From Pantoea sp. 1.19 (lineage in GTDB: Bacteria; Pseudomonadota; Gammaproteobacteria; Enterobacterales; Enterobacteriaceae): a DNA stretch of 64,000 bases. The notes under the pieces were generated by a model, which saw nothing but the letters and a program-made list of their open reading frames with translations, was not told where the DNA came from and searched no databases. Shown one piece after another: positions 29,257 to 39,989 of this stretch (the first letter of the stretch is position 1; the number at the start of each line of letters is the position of its first letter). The translations under genes and the position numbers were made by a program. The DNA is taken from assembly GCF_001922585.1 (NCBI RefSeq), contig NZ_MRBS01000005.1, positions 1-64,000 of the forward strand, written 5' to 3'.

Positions 29257-30195
29257 TTACTGTGCATCGAGCTGCGCGCGGGTGGGCAAGCCTTCGCTGT
29301 CGCCAATGACCTGAATCGCCAGCGATCCGATGGTGTTTCCGCGCGCGACGGCCTGCGGCAGCGGCAGGCCTTCTAACAAACCGCTGATCACGCCGACGGC
29401 GAAACCGTCACCGGCACCGACGGTATCCACAACGTTCTCCACCCGCACCGCCGCCACCTGGCCTTTCTCGCCGTCGCGGGTTTTAAACCAGGCGCCGTCG
29501 CTGCCGGTTTTGACGATCACTGCGCTGACGCCGCGATCGAGATAAAAGTCGGCGATGGCCTCCGGCTGCGTAAAGCCGGTCAGAATATGTCCCTCACCGA
29601 TCCCGGGCAGCACCCAGTCGGCGCAGGCGGCGAGCAGGTTAATTTGCCGCACCATCACCGCTTCGCTGGGCCACAGCACCGGGCGCAGGTTGGGATCGAA
29701 AGAGAGGGTCTTGCCGGCGGCTTTCATCGCCCTGGCGGCGGTATGCTGCAGGGCCAGCGCGCTATCTGACAGCGCGGCCGCCACCCCGCTCAGGTGCAGG
29801 TGTCGGGCGCCGGTCACGTACTCAGCGACAAAATCATCGGGGGAGAGGTGGCTGGCCGCTGAGCCTTTCCGGAAATACTCCACGCTGGGATCGCTGCCGT
29901 CGCTGACCGCCGATTTCAGCTGAAATCCGGTTGGATAGCGGCTATCGGTCGTCACACAGCGGGCGTCAATGTGCTCCTGCGCCAGGGTCTGACGAACAAA
30001 ACGGCCGAAGCTGTCGTTACCGACGCGGCTGATCCAGCCGACGTTCAGGCCCAGCCGCGCGAGGCCAATGGCCACGTTCAGCTCGGCGCCGGCCGCGCGT
30101 TTGACGAAGGAGTCGGCCGCGGCCAGATCGCCGGTTTCACGGGCGACAAACATCGCCATTGCCTCACCGATAGTGACGACATCCAGTGCATTCAT
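29257..30195 (-). CDS. kguK: PfkB-family sugar kinase, probable 2-ketogluconokinase (KguK)
   Basis: A ribokinase-family kinase of 312 aa. The two PfkB signatures are present: GAELNVAIGLARLG near residue 36, and DTVGAGDGFAVGVISGLL near residue 260 with the catalytic Asp. Its best-known relatives phosphorylate KDG or 2-ketogluconate. The operon partners point to 2-ketogluconate, giving 2-keto-6-phosphogluconate. Its ATG overlaps the kguE stop by four bases (ATGA). Confidence 0.86.
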   Translation of the reverse strand: MNALDVVTIGEAMAMFVARETGDLAAADSFVKRAAGAELNVAIGLARLGLNVGWISRVGNDSFGRFVRQTLAQEHIDARCVTTDSRYPTGFQLKSAVSDGSDPSVEYFRKGSAASHLSPDDFVAEYVTGARHLHLSGVAAALSDSALALQHTAARAMKAAGKTLSFDPNLRPVLWPSEAVMVRQINLLAACADWVLPGIGEGHILTGFTQPEAIADFYLDRGVSAVIVKTGSDGAWFKTRDGEKGQVAAVRVENVVDTVGAGDGFAVGVISGLLEGLPLPQAVARGNTIGSLAIQVIGDSEGLPTRAQLDAQ

Positions 30196-30950
30196 GACGG
30201 AGACTCCTCGCGCAGCAGGCGGACATAATGTTGGGTGACGGCCACCAGATCGTCACCCTGCAGGGGAAATTCAATACCGCGCGGCGCGTCGGCCGGCAGG
30301 CGTTGCAGCGTATCGCGCCACAGATCATCCGCGTCATCCAGCGCTACGGCGCACCAGCCATCGCGGCGGCGAGCAGCGGCTTTAACGTGGATGTAGCGTA
30401 CCCGGGCGGCAAGACTGTCGGCCGCGCGGCGGGGATCGTCGCCCACCCACAGCCAGTTTGCCATATCAAACGTCAGCCCCGCGGTTAGCGGCTGTTCACC
30501 CTGGTGGTGGCGCCACAGCGCCATGGCCTGCAGGCGGCCATTGGCGGTTTGATCATTCTCGACCAATAGCGTCACGGCGCGCTGGCTGAAGTGGGCAAGT
30601 AGCGGCCGACAGTCGCTGTCGGCGCGGTAGCCACCGAGGGCAAATTTGATTTGGCGGGCGCCCAGCTGCTCCGCCTCGTCAAGATAGCGGGTGAGCTGCG
30701 GGGTAAGGTGGCCGGCTTCGGTGAACAGCGGCTCCGGCACGGAGTAGACGCAGCGTAGCCCCTCTGTTGCGATGCGCTGCCCGAGAAGGGTCAGCTGAGT
30801 CTCCTCCCCGGCGCGCAGCAGTTCGCGTCGAATCTCGACGCCGTCCGCGCCGGCAGCGGCGATGATGGGCAGCACGGCGGCCTGGCCGCCGAGCGTATTC
30901 ACCTGCTGGTAGCCGTAGGCGGCAGTGACTACAATGATGTCGCGTTTCAT
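30192..30950 (-). CDS. kguE: TIM-barrel sugar isomerase/epimerase-like protein (KguE)
   Basis: A 252-aa protein of the xylose isomerase-like TIM barrel (AP endonuclease 2) superfamily. Recognisable parts are GADGVEIRRELL near residue 34, a LVENDQT metal-ligand strand and FDMANWLWVGDDP. In Pseudomonas kguE is the first gene of the 2-ketogluconate operon and its exact reaction is not settled. Here it is also first and overlaps kguK. The operon promoter carries a perfect LacI-type operator about 50 bases upstream. Confidence 0.83.
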   Translation of the reverse strand: MKRDIIVVTAAYGYQQVNTLGGQAAVLPIIAAAGADGVEIRRELLRAGEETQLTLLGQRIATEGLRCVYSVPEPLFTEAGHLTPQLTRYLDEAEQLGARQIKFALGGYRADSDCRPLLAHFSQRAVTLLVENDQTANGRLQAMALWRHHQGEQPLTAGLTFDMANWLWVGDDPRRAADSLAARVRYIHVKAAARRRDGWCAVALDDADDLWRDTLQRLPADAPRGIEFPLQGDDLVAVTQHYVRLLREESPS

Positions 30951-30996
30951 TCGCGCCTCCGGGCGTTGGGATGCGGTGTCTCTTTTTCACGCTAAA

Positions 30997-31010
30997 TGGA
31001 ACCGGTTCCA
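30997..31010. promoter_or_regulatory. LacI/PtxS-type operator of the kgu operon
   Basis: TGGAACCGGTTCCA is a perfect 14-bp palindrome with the central CG typical of LacI-family operators. As I recall, Pseudomonas PtxS binds TGAAACCGGTTTCA, which differs by one base per arm. It lies 47 bases before kguE and 53 bases after the regulator gene. Confidence 0.85.
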
Positions 31011-31062
31011 AAGAGAAGCCGCACGTGCCGGATTTATGATCGCGCTCACGGAGCGGGCAGAT

Positions 31063-32106
31063 TTAGCCGTCGAGATTGTCCGAAAAGCCGGGACGGGTGG
31101 AGCCGCGAACGATCAGCTCGCCGGCAAACGCCTGTTCGCGCACCGGGCCGTGGTCACCGTTAATACGCCGGATAACCTGCTCCAGCGCGGCGTAGCCAAT
31201 CTGGCGGGTCGGCTGCTTCAGGGTGGTGATCCCCACGCCGGCCAGTTCGGCCCAGTCCAGCTCATCAAAGCCCAGCAGACCGAGATCGCGGCCCCAGTCG
31301 AGCCCCTGACGGCGCAGGGCGCGTGCGACCTGCAGCGTCATCGCGCCGTTGACCACTAATACCGCCCGCCGCCGATGGGCATGGCGCTGGCAAAAGGTCA
31401 TCAGCGCCTCGTCCAGCGCCGCGGAGTGACCATGGGGGACTTCGCAGTGTTCGGCATGCAGGCCGCTAACCGGCGCGGCGGCGGCGTGGAAAGCCTCCAC
31501 GCGCTCCAGTCGGGTATTGACCAGCCCCAGCGGCTCGCTGACGAACAGCAGCGCATCGTAACCCTGATCGATCAGGTGGCGGGTCGCCAGGCTGGCGGCC
31601 TGCTGGTTATCCAGCCCCACCATGTCGCAGGCAAAATCGGGAATTTTACGATCAATCAGCACCATCGGCAGCAGCGACTGCTGCAGGCGCTGCAGAGCCT
31701 CTTCCCGCATCCCCACCGCGTTGACCACGATGCCTTCGACCTGATAACTGCTCAGCAGCGACAGATAGTGGCGCTCCTGATCCACTTCATTGTTGGTGTT
31801 ACAGACCAGCAGCGTGAAGCCCAGCGTACGGCACGCGGCTTCAATCCCGCAGAGGATCTCCACCGAGTAGGGGTTGGTGATGTCGGCGATAATCAGGCCG
31901 ATCAGCCTTGTGCGTCCACGCTTCAGACCGCGCGCCATCTGGCTGGGGCGATAGTCCAGTTCGGCGATCGCCTGCTCAATACGCGCGCGCAGCGCCGGGG
32001 AGAGCACGTTAAATTCGCCGTTCAGGTAGCGCGAGACGCTGGTTTTTCCGGTGTTGGCGGCCCTGGCGACGTCGCTGATGGTGGGTTTGGCGGACGAACG
32101 GTTCAT
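31063..32106 (-). CDS. ptxS: LacI-family repressor of 2-ketogluconate use (PtxS/KguR-like)
   Basis: A 347-aa LacI/GalR regulator. The N-terminal HTH (TISDVARAANTGKTSVSRYLNG) and hinge (SQMARGLKRGRTRLIGLI) are followed by a periplasmic-binding-like ligand domain. It lies directly upstream of the kgu genes in the same direction, with a LacI-type operator in between. The ligand is probably 2-ketogluconate, as for PtxS. I choose the ATG at 32106, with AGGGAA upstream. The gene symbol is by context and similarity, not certain. Confidence 0.83.
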   Translation of the reverse strand: MNRSSAKPTISDVARAANTGKTSVSRYLNGEFNVLSPALRARIEQAIAELDYRPSQMARGLKRGRTRLIGLIIADITNPYSVEILCGIEAACRTLGFTLLVCNTNNEVDQERHYLSLLSSYQVEGIVVNAVGMREEALQRLQQSLLPMVLIDRKIPDFACDMVGLDNQQAASLATRHLIDQGYDALLFVSEPLGLVNTRLERVEAFHAAAAPVSGLHAEHCEVPHGHSAALDEALMTFCQRHAHRRRAVLVVNGAMTLQVARALRRQGLDWGRDLGLLGFDELDWAELAGVGITTLKQPTRQIGYAALEQVIRRINGDHGPVREQAFAGELIVRGSTRPGFSDNLDG

Positions 32107-32197
32107 AACGTTTCCCTGAGGCACAAGTAAGCAGAGACTATCACAGCGGATCAATCGGTGGGAGAGGCGGGCCGACCGGCCCGCCTGCAGCGCGCGC

Positions 32198-32857
32198 TTA
32201 CAGCGGCGAGAGGGTAATTTCTACCCGGCGGTTTTGCGCTTTACCGTCTTCGGTGGCATTAGAAGCGATCGGATTCGCCGGACCCATGCCGCCGGTGCGG
32301 ATGCGGTTAGCCGCCACGCCCTGGGTGATCAGTGCGCTGGCCACGCCATCGGCGCGCTGTTGCGACAGACGCTGGTTCAGCGCCTGGCCGCCGGTGCTGT
32401 CGGTGTAGCCCAGCACGTTAACGGCGGTTTTCGGATACTCTTTCAGTACCATTGCCACACCGGTCAGAGTGTTAGCACCGGCCGGCTTCAGCGTGCTGCT
32501 GCTGCTATCAAATGTGACGTTATTGGGCATGTTCAGCACGATATTATCGCCCTGGCGGGTAACGCTAACGCCGGTGCCTTTCATTTTGTCGCGCAGTTTC
32601 GCTTCCTGCACATCCATGTAGTAGCCTGCACCGCCGCCCAGAGCCGCGCCCGCCGCGGCGCCGATCAGGGCACCCTTGCCGCGATCTTTCTTCGAGGAGG
32701 AGAGCACGCCGACGCCGGCACCCAGTGCGGCGCCGAGGCCGGCACCAATGCCCGATTTGCCCGCTTCGGATTCACCGGTATAGGGGTTGGTGGTACAGCC
32801 GGACAGGGCCAGCGTGCCACACAGCGCCAGCGAGAGCCAAACAAACGATTTTTTCAT
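32198..32857 (-). CDS. yiaD: outer membrane lipoprotein YiaD (OmpA-like)
   Basis: A 219-aa outer-membrane lipoprotein, the same length as E. coli YiaD, which suppresses bamD defects in some backgrounds. It has a signal peptide and lipobox ending LSGC (Cys near 21), a glycine-zipper segment (GKGALIGAAAGAALGGGAGYY), and a C-terminal OmpA peptidoglycan-binding domain (YTDSTGGQALNQRLSQQRAD, QNRRVEITL). The ATG at 32857 has AAGGAG upstream. In E. coli it also neighbours ghrB and tag, so this block is syntenic, with the kgu genes inserted or retained between them. Confidence 0.95.
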   Translation of the reverse strand: MKKSFVWLSLALCGTLALSGCTTNPYTGESEAGKSGIGAGLGAALGAGVGVLSSSKKDRGKGALIGAAAGAALGGGAGYYMDVQEAKLRDKMKGTGVSVTRQGDNIVLNMPNNVTFDSSSSTLKPAGANTLTGVAMVLKEYPKTAVNVLGYTDSTGGQALNQRLSQQRADGVASALITQGVAANRIRTGGMGPANPIASNATEDGKAQNRRVEITLSPL

Positions 32858-32958
32858 GGTGAGTCTCCTTTTCATGCCCATTAGCGGCGTTTTTATCGCA
32901 GTATGCCGCGTAAATGTGGAGAAACCAGGTAGATCACTCTGAAAAAGGTCAGTTTGCC

Positions 32959-33522
32959 TTATTTTTGCTCACCGGGATGACAAAAACAGTCGGTCGTGTG
33001 GTCATTCACCAGCCCGCAGGCTTGCATAAAGGCGTAGCAGATGGTCGGTCCGACAAAGCGAAAGCCGCGCTTTTTCAGCGCCTTCGACATCGCCTCCGAG
33101 GCCGGTGTGATTGCCGGTACTGCGGCCAGGCTGGCAAAGTGATTCACCTGCTGCTGGTGGTCGACGAATTGCCAGATAAACGACACAAACGGCTCGCCGG
33201 CGGCCTCCATGGCCAACAGCGCTCTGGCGTTGCCGATAATGGCGCTGAGCTTACCGCGATGGCGAATCAGGCGGTCGTCGGTGAGCCGCTGCGCCAGCGC
33301 GCGCTCATCCAGTGTGGCAACCTGCTCCGGAGCGAACTGAAAGAACGCTTCGCGGTAGGCCGCGCGCTTTTTCAGCACGGTGATCCATGACAGACCTGCC
33401 TGTTGTCCCTCCAGGCACAGCATTTCAAACAGCCGCTGGCGGTCGGTCAGAGGGCGGCCCCACTCTTCGTCATGATAATGCTGATACAGGGGATCGGGAG
33501 TGACCCAGCCACAACGCTGCAT
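32959..33522 (-). CDS. tag: DNA-3-methyladenine glycosylase I
   Basis: Excises 3-methyladenine from alkylated DNA. The 187-aa protein is full length and clearly homologous to E. coli Tag: MQRCGWVTPDPLY with the zinc-binding Cys near residue 4, YHDEEWGRP, CLEGQQAGLSW, and the C-terminal zinc ligands in ACGLVNDHTTDCFCHPG. It follows the selA-selB genes on the same strand, 74 bases after the selB stop. Confidence 0.96.
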   Translation of the reverse strand: MQRCGWVTPDPLYQHYHDEEWGRPLTDRQRLFEMLCLEGQQAGLSWITVLKKRAAYREAFFQFAPEQVATLDERALAQRLTDDRLIRHRGKLSAIIGNARALLAMEAAGEPFVSFIWQFVDHQQQVNHFASLAAVPAITPASEAMSKALKKRGFRFVGPTICYAFMQACGLVNDHTTDCFCHPGEQK

Positions 33523-33596
33523 AGTTGCTTCCTTGAGTAACGGAGTACCGGTTTGCTGATGGGTAAGCGGCCCGGTGCGGCGCAGCGCGCACGCGG

Positions 33597-35441
33597 TCAG
33601 GCCTGAAATAACCCGCTGTCGCGCAGCAGATGCGCATTCCCGCGGCGGCGGGTAAAGCCGCTGCGGTCAAAAAACTCCAGAATTTGTACTGCCAGTTTGC
33701 GGCCAATGCCAAGGCGGTCGCGGAAGTCGGCAGCGATGGTCGCCGCGCCCTCGCGATCGCGTTCGCGGATCAGATCGGCAAAGATCTGTACGCGTGCGGA
33801 TCGGTAGTAACGATCGTTGACGATCGCCGTCAGATGACCGAGCCTGGCCGCTTTGCGCAGCAGCGCGCGCATGACACTCTCCTCGACCGCAAGCGCCTGC
33901 GCCACATCGCGTACCCACCAGGCCTGGTCATCCAGCCAACCGTCGACCCGCTGCCACAGCGCCTGCTCCTGCGCATCAAATTGCACCATGAAACCGGGCA
34001 GATGCAGCAGGCCGCGGCTATTGATCAGCGCCTGTGATGCCAGCAGGCTATCGATCAGCGCCAGCACCAGTGCTTCCGGCTGGGCGGGAAGCGTCATCCG
34101 GCAGAGCCGCGCGCGACCAACGCCGCGCTCATCGGGGTGGCGCTCGTGCCACTGCGCGAGCGTCTCCAGTATCTGCTGCTGCCAGCGCTCGGCCAGCGGA
34201 GCCCCCAGCAGCCAGTCGCCGGCGCGCAGCGGCGCCAGCGGGATAAGCAGTGCGTCGAGCTGCGGTGGGGTTAGCTGACGCGCCCAGCCGAGGGTGCTCA
34301 GGCGCTGCGGCCCGCGCGCCAGCGTCAGCGAGACAATGGCCGCGTCGTCATCGCGCTGCGCCGCCAGCATCGTCAGCCAGTGCAAAAATGTCGGTTGGCG
34401 CTTGCCGCGTGCTGGCGAGAACAGCTGCAGCACGCGGCAGCCGGCCAGCGTCTGCTTTGCCCCGGGGTCGCGAAGAATCAGCGCATCGTTATCCGCCAGC
34501 CACAGCGGTTCATCCAGTGCCAGTTCGGCCAGCCCGTCGGCCAGCGGCGAAACGCGGCCAGTCAGGCGCCGCGCGGCGTGATGAATCTGTACGGATTGCC
34601 AGCTCTGCAGCGGCTGTAGTGCTGTCAGGCTGACCAGTACCCGATGCACCGGCTCCGGCGGGGGCGAATCCAGTAGCCAGTCGCCGCGCGCAATCGCCGT
34701 TTTATCGATGTCACCGGCCAGATTCAGCGCAACCCGCTGGCCGCCGCGGGCGGTGTCGACAGGATGATTCTGCGCGTGCAGGCCGCGCACCCGCACTGCA
34801 TTACCGCAGCCGGTTAACCACAGGCTGTCGCCGGTGCGGACCTCGCCCGACAGGGCGGTACCGGTGACCACCACCCCGGATCCCTTTACGGTGAAAACCC
34901 GATCGACGGCCAAACGGAAACGTCGACCGGCTTCCCGCGGCGCAGGCGTCAGCGCAGCGAGGTGCTGTTTCAGCGCCGCTATGCTGGCCGCATCCTGCAC
35001 GTCGGTGGAAAAAAACGTCGGCGTCTGCCATCCCAGCGTCGATAGCAGGACGGCGAGCTGCTGACGGACCTCGTTGACCCGAGCCGGAGAGACGCGGTCG
35101 GCTTTGCTCAGCGCCACCGACAGGGCCGGCTGTCCGCTCAGGCGCAGCAGCTGCAGGTGTTCACGCGTTTGCGCCATGATACCGTCATCGCAGGCCACCA
35201 CCAGCAGCGCGTGGTCGACACCGCCTGTGCCGCTAAGCATATTGGCAAGGAATTTTTCATGGCCGGGAACATCAATAAAACCGATGGTGCGTCCGTCGGG
35301 CTGTGGCCAGTAGGCATAGCCCAGATCGATGGTCATGCCGCGCCGCTTCTCTTCCGGCAGGCGATCGGCGTCCTGACCGGTGATGGCCCGCAGCAGGGCG
35401 GTTTTGCCGTGGTCGACGTGGCCGGCGGTGACGATAATCAT
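33597..35441 (-). CDS. selB: selenocysteine-specific elongation factor SelB
   Basis: Delivers Sec-tRNA to UGA codons that carry an adjacent SECIS hairpin. The 614-aa protein matches E. coli SelB (614). The EF-Tu-like G domain has [31 protein letters not shown] and SKAD. Domains II and III follow, and the C-terminal winged helices (about 380-614) bind the SECIS. Its ATG overlaps the selA stop by four bases. Its only visible client here is fdoG, about 4.5 kb upstream. Confidence 0.97.
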   Translation of the reverse strand: MIIVTAGHVDHGKTALLRAITGQDADRLPEEKRRGMTIDLGYAYWPQPDGRTIGFIDVPGHEKFLANMLSGTGGVDHALLVVACDDGIMAQTREHLQLLRLSGQPALSVALSKADRVSPARVNEVRQQLAVLLSTLGWQTPTFFSTDVQDAASIAALKQHLAALTPAPREAGRRFRLAVDRVFTVKGSGVVVTGTALSGEVRTGDSLWLTGCGNAVRVRGLHAQNHPVDTARGGQRVALNLAGDIDKTAIARGDWLLDSPPPEPVHRVLVSLTALQPLQSWQSVQIHHAARRLTGRVSPLADGLAELALDEPLWLADNDALILRDPGAKQTLAGCRVLQLFSPARGKRQPTFLHWLTMLAAQRDDDAAIVSLTLARGPQRLSTLGWARQLTPPQLDALLIPLAPLRAGDWLLGAPLAERWQQQILETLAQWHERHPDERGVGRARLCRMTLPAQPEALVLALIDSLLASQALINSRGLLHLPGFMVQFDAQEQALWQRVDGWLDDQAWWVRDVAQALAVEESVMRALLRKAARLGHLTAIVNDRYYRSARVQIFADLIRERDREGAATIAADFRDRLGIGRKLAVQILEFFDRSGFTRRRGNAHLLRDSGLFQA

Positions 35442-36814
35442 GCTTCGCCTCCGCGCTGTAAATCCTCATCGGCGTCAAGACAGCGCAAATCCAGCCACAA
35501 GCGTCCGCCCTGCAGGCGCCCGATCACCGGGCGGGCGCGCTGGCGCAGCTGCTGGCCCAGCGCCGCCAGACTGGATGCCGGGCCGCGCGGTGTGAAGGTA
35601 ATCGCCGCGCTGGGTAAGCGGTCTACCGGCAGCGATCCGCTACCGATTTGCGACCAGCAGGGCTCAACCGCAAGGGTAAAAGACGCGCCGAATTCGGCCT
35701 GCAGGATGGGTAACAACCGTTCTGCCTGTGCCTGAATGGCCGCCTGCGGGCGAGTCAGTAAACGTAGCGTCGGCAGAGCATCCGCCAGCTGCTCGGGGTG
35801 ACGATAGAGCTGTAGCGTGGCCTCCAGCGCAGCGAGAGTCATCTTATCCGCCCGCAGCGCTCGCTTCAGTGGATGCTGCTGCAGCCGGGCAATCAGCGCT
35901 TTTTTGCCCACAATGATGCCGGCCTGCGGGCCGCCCAGCAGCTTATCGCCGGAAAAGCTGACCAGATCGACGCCGTCGGCGATCAGTCGCTGCGGCATCG
36001 GCTCTGCTGGCAGACCATAGTGCGTCAGATCAATCAGCGAGCCGCTGCCGAGATCCACCAGCACCGGTACGCCGTGCTGCTGGCCAAGCGCCGACAGCGG
36101 TTTTTCGTCAACTGCCTGGGTAAAACCGGCGATCTGATAATTACTGGTATGCACTTTCATCAACGCGCCGGTCTCGTCGGAGATGGCTCGCTGATAATCA
36201 GAAAAGTGGGTGCGATTGGTGGTGCCGACCTCGACCAGATGACAGCCGGCCTGGCGCATCACATCAGGAATACGAAACGCGCCGCCGATCTCCACCAGTT
36301 CGCCGCGCGACACGATCACCTGGCGGCCACCGGCGGTGGCCGCCAGCATCAGCAGCACTGCCGCCGCGTTATTATTGACGATACAGGCGTCTTCGGCGCC
36401 GGTCAGCTCACACAGCAGGTCTGCCAGGGCGCGATCGCGGTGGCCGCGCGCGGCGTCATCCAGCGCGTACTCCAGCGTGACCGGCTGGCGCATTACCCGG
36501 CACACCGCGGCCACCGCGGCCTCACTCATGCGCGCCCGGCCAAGGTTGGTATGCAGTACCGTTCCGCTAAGATTGATGACCGGTCGCAGGGCCGAACGCC
36601 GCCCGGCGCGCAGGCGGGTGGCGGCTTCCGTCGCCCAGTCGGCGTGCCAGTCGGGCAGGCGCTGGTGGGCAAGGATGTGCTGGCGTGCTTCACTCTGCAT
36701 CGCGCGCAGCGTCTCGGTCAGCCGGCGCGTTCCCGCACTGGTGTGCAGCGGGCGAAAGCGGGCATCGCGCAGCAGGGCGTCGATGCCGGGGAGTTCGGAA
36801 AAAAGTGTTTTCAT
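35438..36814 (-). CDS. selA: selenocysteine synthase SelA
   Basis: Converts Ser-tRNA(Sec) to Sec-tRNA using selenophosphate; PLP-dependent homodecamer. The 458-aa protein has the PLP lysine in [15 protein letters not shown] (about residues 291-305) and the N-terminal tRNA-binding region. It is followed by selB with a four-base overlap. It lies 16 bases after the yibF stop, so yibF-selA-selB is an operon as in E. coli. Confidence 0.97.
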   Translation of the reverse strand: MKTLFSELPGIDALLRDARFRPLHTSAGTRRLTETLRAMQSEARQHILAHQRLPDWHADWATEAATRLRAGRRSALRPVINLSGTVLHTNLGRARMSEAAVAAVCRVMRQPVTLEYALDDAARGHRDRALADLLCELTGAEDACIVNNNAAAVLLMLAATAGGRQVIVSRGELVEIGGAFRIPDVMRQAGCHLVEVGTTNRTHFSDYQRAISDETGALMKVHTSNYQIAGFTQAVDEKPLSALGQQHGVPVLVDLGSGSLIDLTHYGLPAEPMPQRLIADGVDLVSFSGDKLLGGPQAGIIVGKKALIARLQQHPLKRALRADKMTLAALEATLQLYRHPEQLADALPTLRLLTRPQAAIQAQAERLLPILQAEFGASFTLAVEPCWSQIGSGSLPVDRLPSAAITFTPRGPASSLAALGQQLRQRARPVIGRLQGGRLWLDLRCLDADEDLQRGGEA

Positions 36815-36830
36815 GCCGGGCGATCGTTAC

Positions 36831-37439
36831 TCAGGTAGCGGAGGGGGCGGTGCGGGCCACGCTGTCGCGCAGCAGCATCTTTTCAGCCAGTCTGACCAGC
36901 TGCGGACGCGATGCGCACCAGCCGGGAGCGACGCGGCGAAAATTCAGGTAGCCCAGCGCGCAGACGGTAGCGATATCGGCCAGCGTGATCGCCTCGCCGT
37001 TCAGCCCCTGTCCTGCGCCAGCGGCCTGTTCCAGCCGATCCAGCCCGCGCAGAATTTTTTCACGCTGGCGCGCCAGCTGTTCGGCAGACTGGGCGGCATC
37101 GGGACGCATCTGTTCACGCACAATCAGCAGCGCCGCTTCGGCCACGCCATCGGCCACCAGCGCCAGCTGGCGGACTTTTAGCGCCTGCAGGCGATCGGCG
37201 GGCAGCAGCGGCGGCGTGGTGTTGTGCAGCTCAAGATAGTCAGCAATGATTGCCGAGTCGAACCAGCTATCGTCACCGTCGATCAGCGCCGGCACCTTAC
37301 CCAGCGGATTAAATTGCCCTACCGGGCTGTCGGCCTCCCAGGGCGACGCGTTGACAAACTCAAAGGTGATGCCCTTTTCCAGCAGTATGATGGAAATTTT
37401 CCGCACAAACGGGCTGGTGTAATTGCCAATCAGTTTCAT
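36831..37439 (-). CDS. yibF: glutathione S-transferase-like protein YibF
   Basis: A 202-aa GST-fold protein. The thioredoxin-like N-domain starts KLIGNYTSPFVRKISIILLEK, with GKVPALIDGD near residue 49 and an all-helical C-domain. In E. coli yibF is also cotranscribed with selA-selB; its substrate is unknown, though a link to selenium handling has been suggested. It lies 59 bases after fdhE. Confidence 0.92.
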   Translation of the reverse strand: MKLIGNYTSPFVRKISIILLEKGITFEFVNASPWEADSPVGQFNPLGKVPALIDGDDSWFDSAIIADYLELHNTTPPLLPADRLQALKVRQLALVADGVAEAALLIVREQMRPDAAQSAEQLARQREKILRGLDRLEQAAGAGQGLNGEAITLADIATVCALGYLNFRRVAPGWCASRPQLVRLAEKMLLRDSVARTAPSAT

Positions 37440-37498
37440 ACTGGCTCCTTCAGGTGGGAAAAGCCGCTCTCCCGCCGGGGAGAGCAGGGAGATGACCT

Positions 37499-38428
37499 TT
37501 AGCCTTCGCCGGGAAACAGGAACGGATTGATGCTGCTGCGGGCAAAGCCCTCCTGCTCCATGCGGGCGTCCAGTACCAGCGAAGCGAGATCGTCAGCCAC
37601 CGGTTCAACCGCCGGATCTTTTTCCTGATACAGCATCTTCAGGTAGGTCCCGCAGTCGCCGCAGCTCTCCGCCTTGACCGCCGCGTTCTCACTCTCCAGC
37701 GACCAGTAGTGCAGGTTGCCGGTCTGTTCGCAATTGGTGCATTTGGCGCGCACCACATGCCACTCACTCTCGCACAGGTTGCAATGCAAATAGCGCAGCC
37801 CGCCGTGCTGCGTGCCCATGTGCACCACGCTGGCAACCGGTACGCTGGCGCACACCGGACAAAACTGCCGCTGCTCACCATATTCTGCGCGGGCTTTACC
37901 CGGAATCAGCGCCGCCATTTGCGCCCAGTACACCGACAGCGCCGCCCAGATGAAGGGGGCTTTATCGCTGCTGACCTGGGCGAAATCCTCATTAAACAGC
38001 GCGCTGGCCATCGCTTCCAGCTCGGGCGCGGACGTTTTTTCCAGATTCTCCAGCACCGCCAGCGCCTGACCGCTCATCTCCGGTTTCAGTTCGGCGATCA
38101 GCGAGTGCAGTAGCTGCTGCCAGTGGGCGCTGCGCGGCAGCGTATGGATGTCCAGCGGCGGCTTACCGCTGGCGGCGGATTCGCGCAGCCGCGGATGTAA
38201 ATCCATCTGCAGGGGGTGATCGTACAGGACTATCTCCTGTGCACTGGCGATCACGGCGGCAAAGCGTAAATAGTCGCCGAGCGGATTTTTCTCCGCCAGC
38301 TGGCGCAGGCGGGCCGCTCGCCGACTGTAGATGTTTTTTAGCCGGGGGAAAAGTAACGGCGGAATGTGATCCGCCGTTCTTGCCTCGCCTTTCTCCAGCT
38401 GTTCTTGCGGGATAATGCGAATACTCAT
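37499..38428 (-). CDS. fdhE: formate dehydrogenase accessory protein FdhE
   Basis: A cytoplasmic, iron-binding rubredoxin-like maturation factor that interacts with the FdoG/FdnG catalytic subunits before Tat export. The 309-aa protein has four CXXC pairs in its C-terminal half (CPVC, CNLC, CTNC, CGDC). The ATG overlaps the fdoI stop (TGATG), making it the fourth gene of fdoGHI-fdhE. Confidence 0.96.
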   Translation of the reverse strand: MSIRIIPQEQLEKGEARTADHIPPLLFPRLKNIYSRRAARLRQLAEKNPLGDYLRFAAVIASAQEIVLYDHPLQMDLHPRLRESAASGKPPLDIHTLPRSAHWQQLLHSLIAELKPEMSGQALAVLENLEKTSAPELEAMASALFNEDFAQVSSDKAPFIWAALSVYWAQMAALIPGKARAEYGEQRQFCPVCASVPVASVVHMGTQHGGLRYLHCNLCESEWHVVRAKCTNCEQTGNLHYWSLESENAAVKAESCGDCGTYLKMLYQEKDPAVEPVADDLASLVLDARMEQEGFARSSINPFLFPGEG

Positions 38429-39081
38429 CAGGGGCCTTTATCCTGTTGTGGCGGTGGCGTCTGTTTCGCGCGGATGGCGCGATACCAGCGCGGATGGTGC
38501 TTTTTCGCCCAGCTGGCGCTGACCCATCCTTCCACCATCGCGGTAATGGTGCCTTTCACCCAGAGTGCTGCATAGATGTGTACCATAATCACGACGATCA
38601 ATACTACCGCCGAGACCGAGTGCACCAGCAGCCCGAGGCGGATCACCGGGATGGGGAAACTGCCGGCAAACCACGGCCGCCAGATAACAATGCCGCTGAC
38701 CAGCAGCAGCAGCAGGCTGACGATTGCCGCCCAAAACACGCACTTCTGGCCAAAATTATAGCGGCCGGTATCCCCGACCTCCTGGTTTTGCGCAATTTTG
38801 TGAATGTTTTTGGCCCACTCGAGGTCGTCGCGGTTAATCAGGTTATGCCGCCAGTAGCGAAAAAACATGATCATAAACGCGGCGAACATCACCACCCCAA
38901 CGAAGGGGTGGAGGATGCGCGCCAGCTGCGGCGTGCCGAGCACGCCCATCAGCCAGTTAAACGAGGGGAAGAAGAATCCCAGCCCGCTGAGCGCGGCCAG
39001 CACGAAGCAGATGGCCACCAGCCAGTGGTTAATCCGCTCCGGTGCGCTGTAGCGGGTGATGCGATCGTGTTGTTTCATCAC
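38428..39081 (-). CDS. fdoI: formate dehydrogenase-O cytochrome b556 subunit
   Basis: The membrane subunit that takes electrons from FdoH and reduces quinone. The 217-aa protein has four membrane spans ([68 protein letters not shown]). Histidine heme ligands lie in spans 1, 2 and 4. Its start overlaps the fdoH stop by four bases. Confidence 0.96.
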   Translation of the reverse strand: MMKQHDRITRYSAPERINHWLVAICFVLAALSGLGFFFPSFNWLMGVLGTPQLARILHPFVGVVMFAAFMIMFFRYWRHNLINRDDLEWAKNIHKIAQNQEVGDTGRYNFGQKCVFWAAIVSLLLLLVSGIVIWRPWFAGSFPIPVIRLGLLVHSVSAVVLIVVIMVHIYAALWVKGTITAMVEGWVSASWAKKHHPRWYRAIRAKQTPPPQQDKGP

Positions 39082-39977
39082 TTACGCTCCTCTTTCTGGT
39101 GCAGATCGTCGTCTTCATCCTCTTCAACGCGGTTCGGTCCGATACCGACGTAATGGAACACCGCAGCGGCGAAGGTGGCGGCAAAGCCAATCGCCGCCAG
39201 CGGTTTCCATACGCCTTTCCAGAAGGTGACCGCCGGGCTGATGCTCGGATTGTCCGGCAGACCGTGATAAAGCTGCGGTTTGTTGGCGTGGTGCAGCACG
39301 TACATGACGTGCGTACCGCCCACCCCCTCCGGATCGTACAGGCCGGCATGGTCGTAACCGCGGGTCTTCAGCTCGTCGACGCGGTTACTGGCCAGCTGCT
39401 TCATGTCCTCTTTGCTGCCAAAATGAATGGCGCCGGTCGGACAGGTTTTCACACAGGCCGGCTCCTGGCCGACGGTGACGCGATCCACGCACAGGGTACA
39501 TTTATAGACGCGGTTATCTTTCGGATTAAGGCGCGGCACGTCGAAGGGACAGCCGGCAATGCAGTAGCCGCAGCCAATGCACTGTTCCGACTGAAAATCG
39601 ACGATGCCGTTGGCGTACTGGATGATCGCCCCCGCCGACGGACAGGCCTTCAGGCAGCCCGGATCGGCGCAGTGCATGCAGCCATCCTTGCGGATCAGCC
39701 ACTCCAGCTTGCCGTTCTCCTCCACTTCGGAGAAGCGCATCACCGTCCAGGATTTGGCGGTCAAATCGGCGGGGTTATCGTATACCCCGACGTTATGCCC
39801 CACCTCATCACGAATGTCGTTCCACTCCGAGCACGCCACCTGGCAGGCTTTGCAGCCGATACAGGTGGTGACGTCGATCAGCTTCGCCACCTCCAGCTGG
39901 TGATCGCGGGCCTGGGGCGCGGGCGTGAAGCCGTTGGTAGCGGAGCGACGAATAATGTCTTGCGATTGATAAGCCAT
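39078..39977 (-). CDS. fdoH: formate dehydrogenase-O iron-sulfur subunit
   Basis: The electron-transfer subunit with four [4Fe-4S] clusters. The 299-aa protein has ferredoxin motifs [41 protein letters not shown] and CTLCVDR plus [11 protein letters not shown] single C-terminal membrane span (about 256-274) anchors it on the periplasmic side. It is exported with FdoG, having no signal of its own. It lies 12 bases after fdoG. Confidence 0.97.
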   Translation of the reverse strand: MAYQSQDIIRRSATNGFTPAPQARDHQLEVAKLIDVTTCIGCKACQVACSEWNDIRDEVGHNVGVYDNPADLTAKSWTVMRFSEVEENGKLEWLIRKDGCMHCADPGCLKACPSAGAIIQYANGIVDFQSEQCIGCGYCIAGCPFDVPRLNPKDNRVYKCTLCVDRVTVGQEPACVKTCPTGAIHFGSKEDMKQLASNRVDELKTRGYDHAGLYDPEGVGGTHVMYVLHHANKPQLYHGLPDNPSISPAVTFWKGVWKPLAAIGFAATFAAAVFHYVGIGPNRVEEDEDDDLHQKEERK

Positions 39978-39989
39978 GATTGTTCTCCG

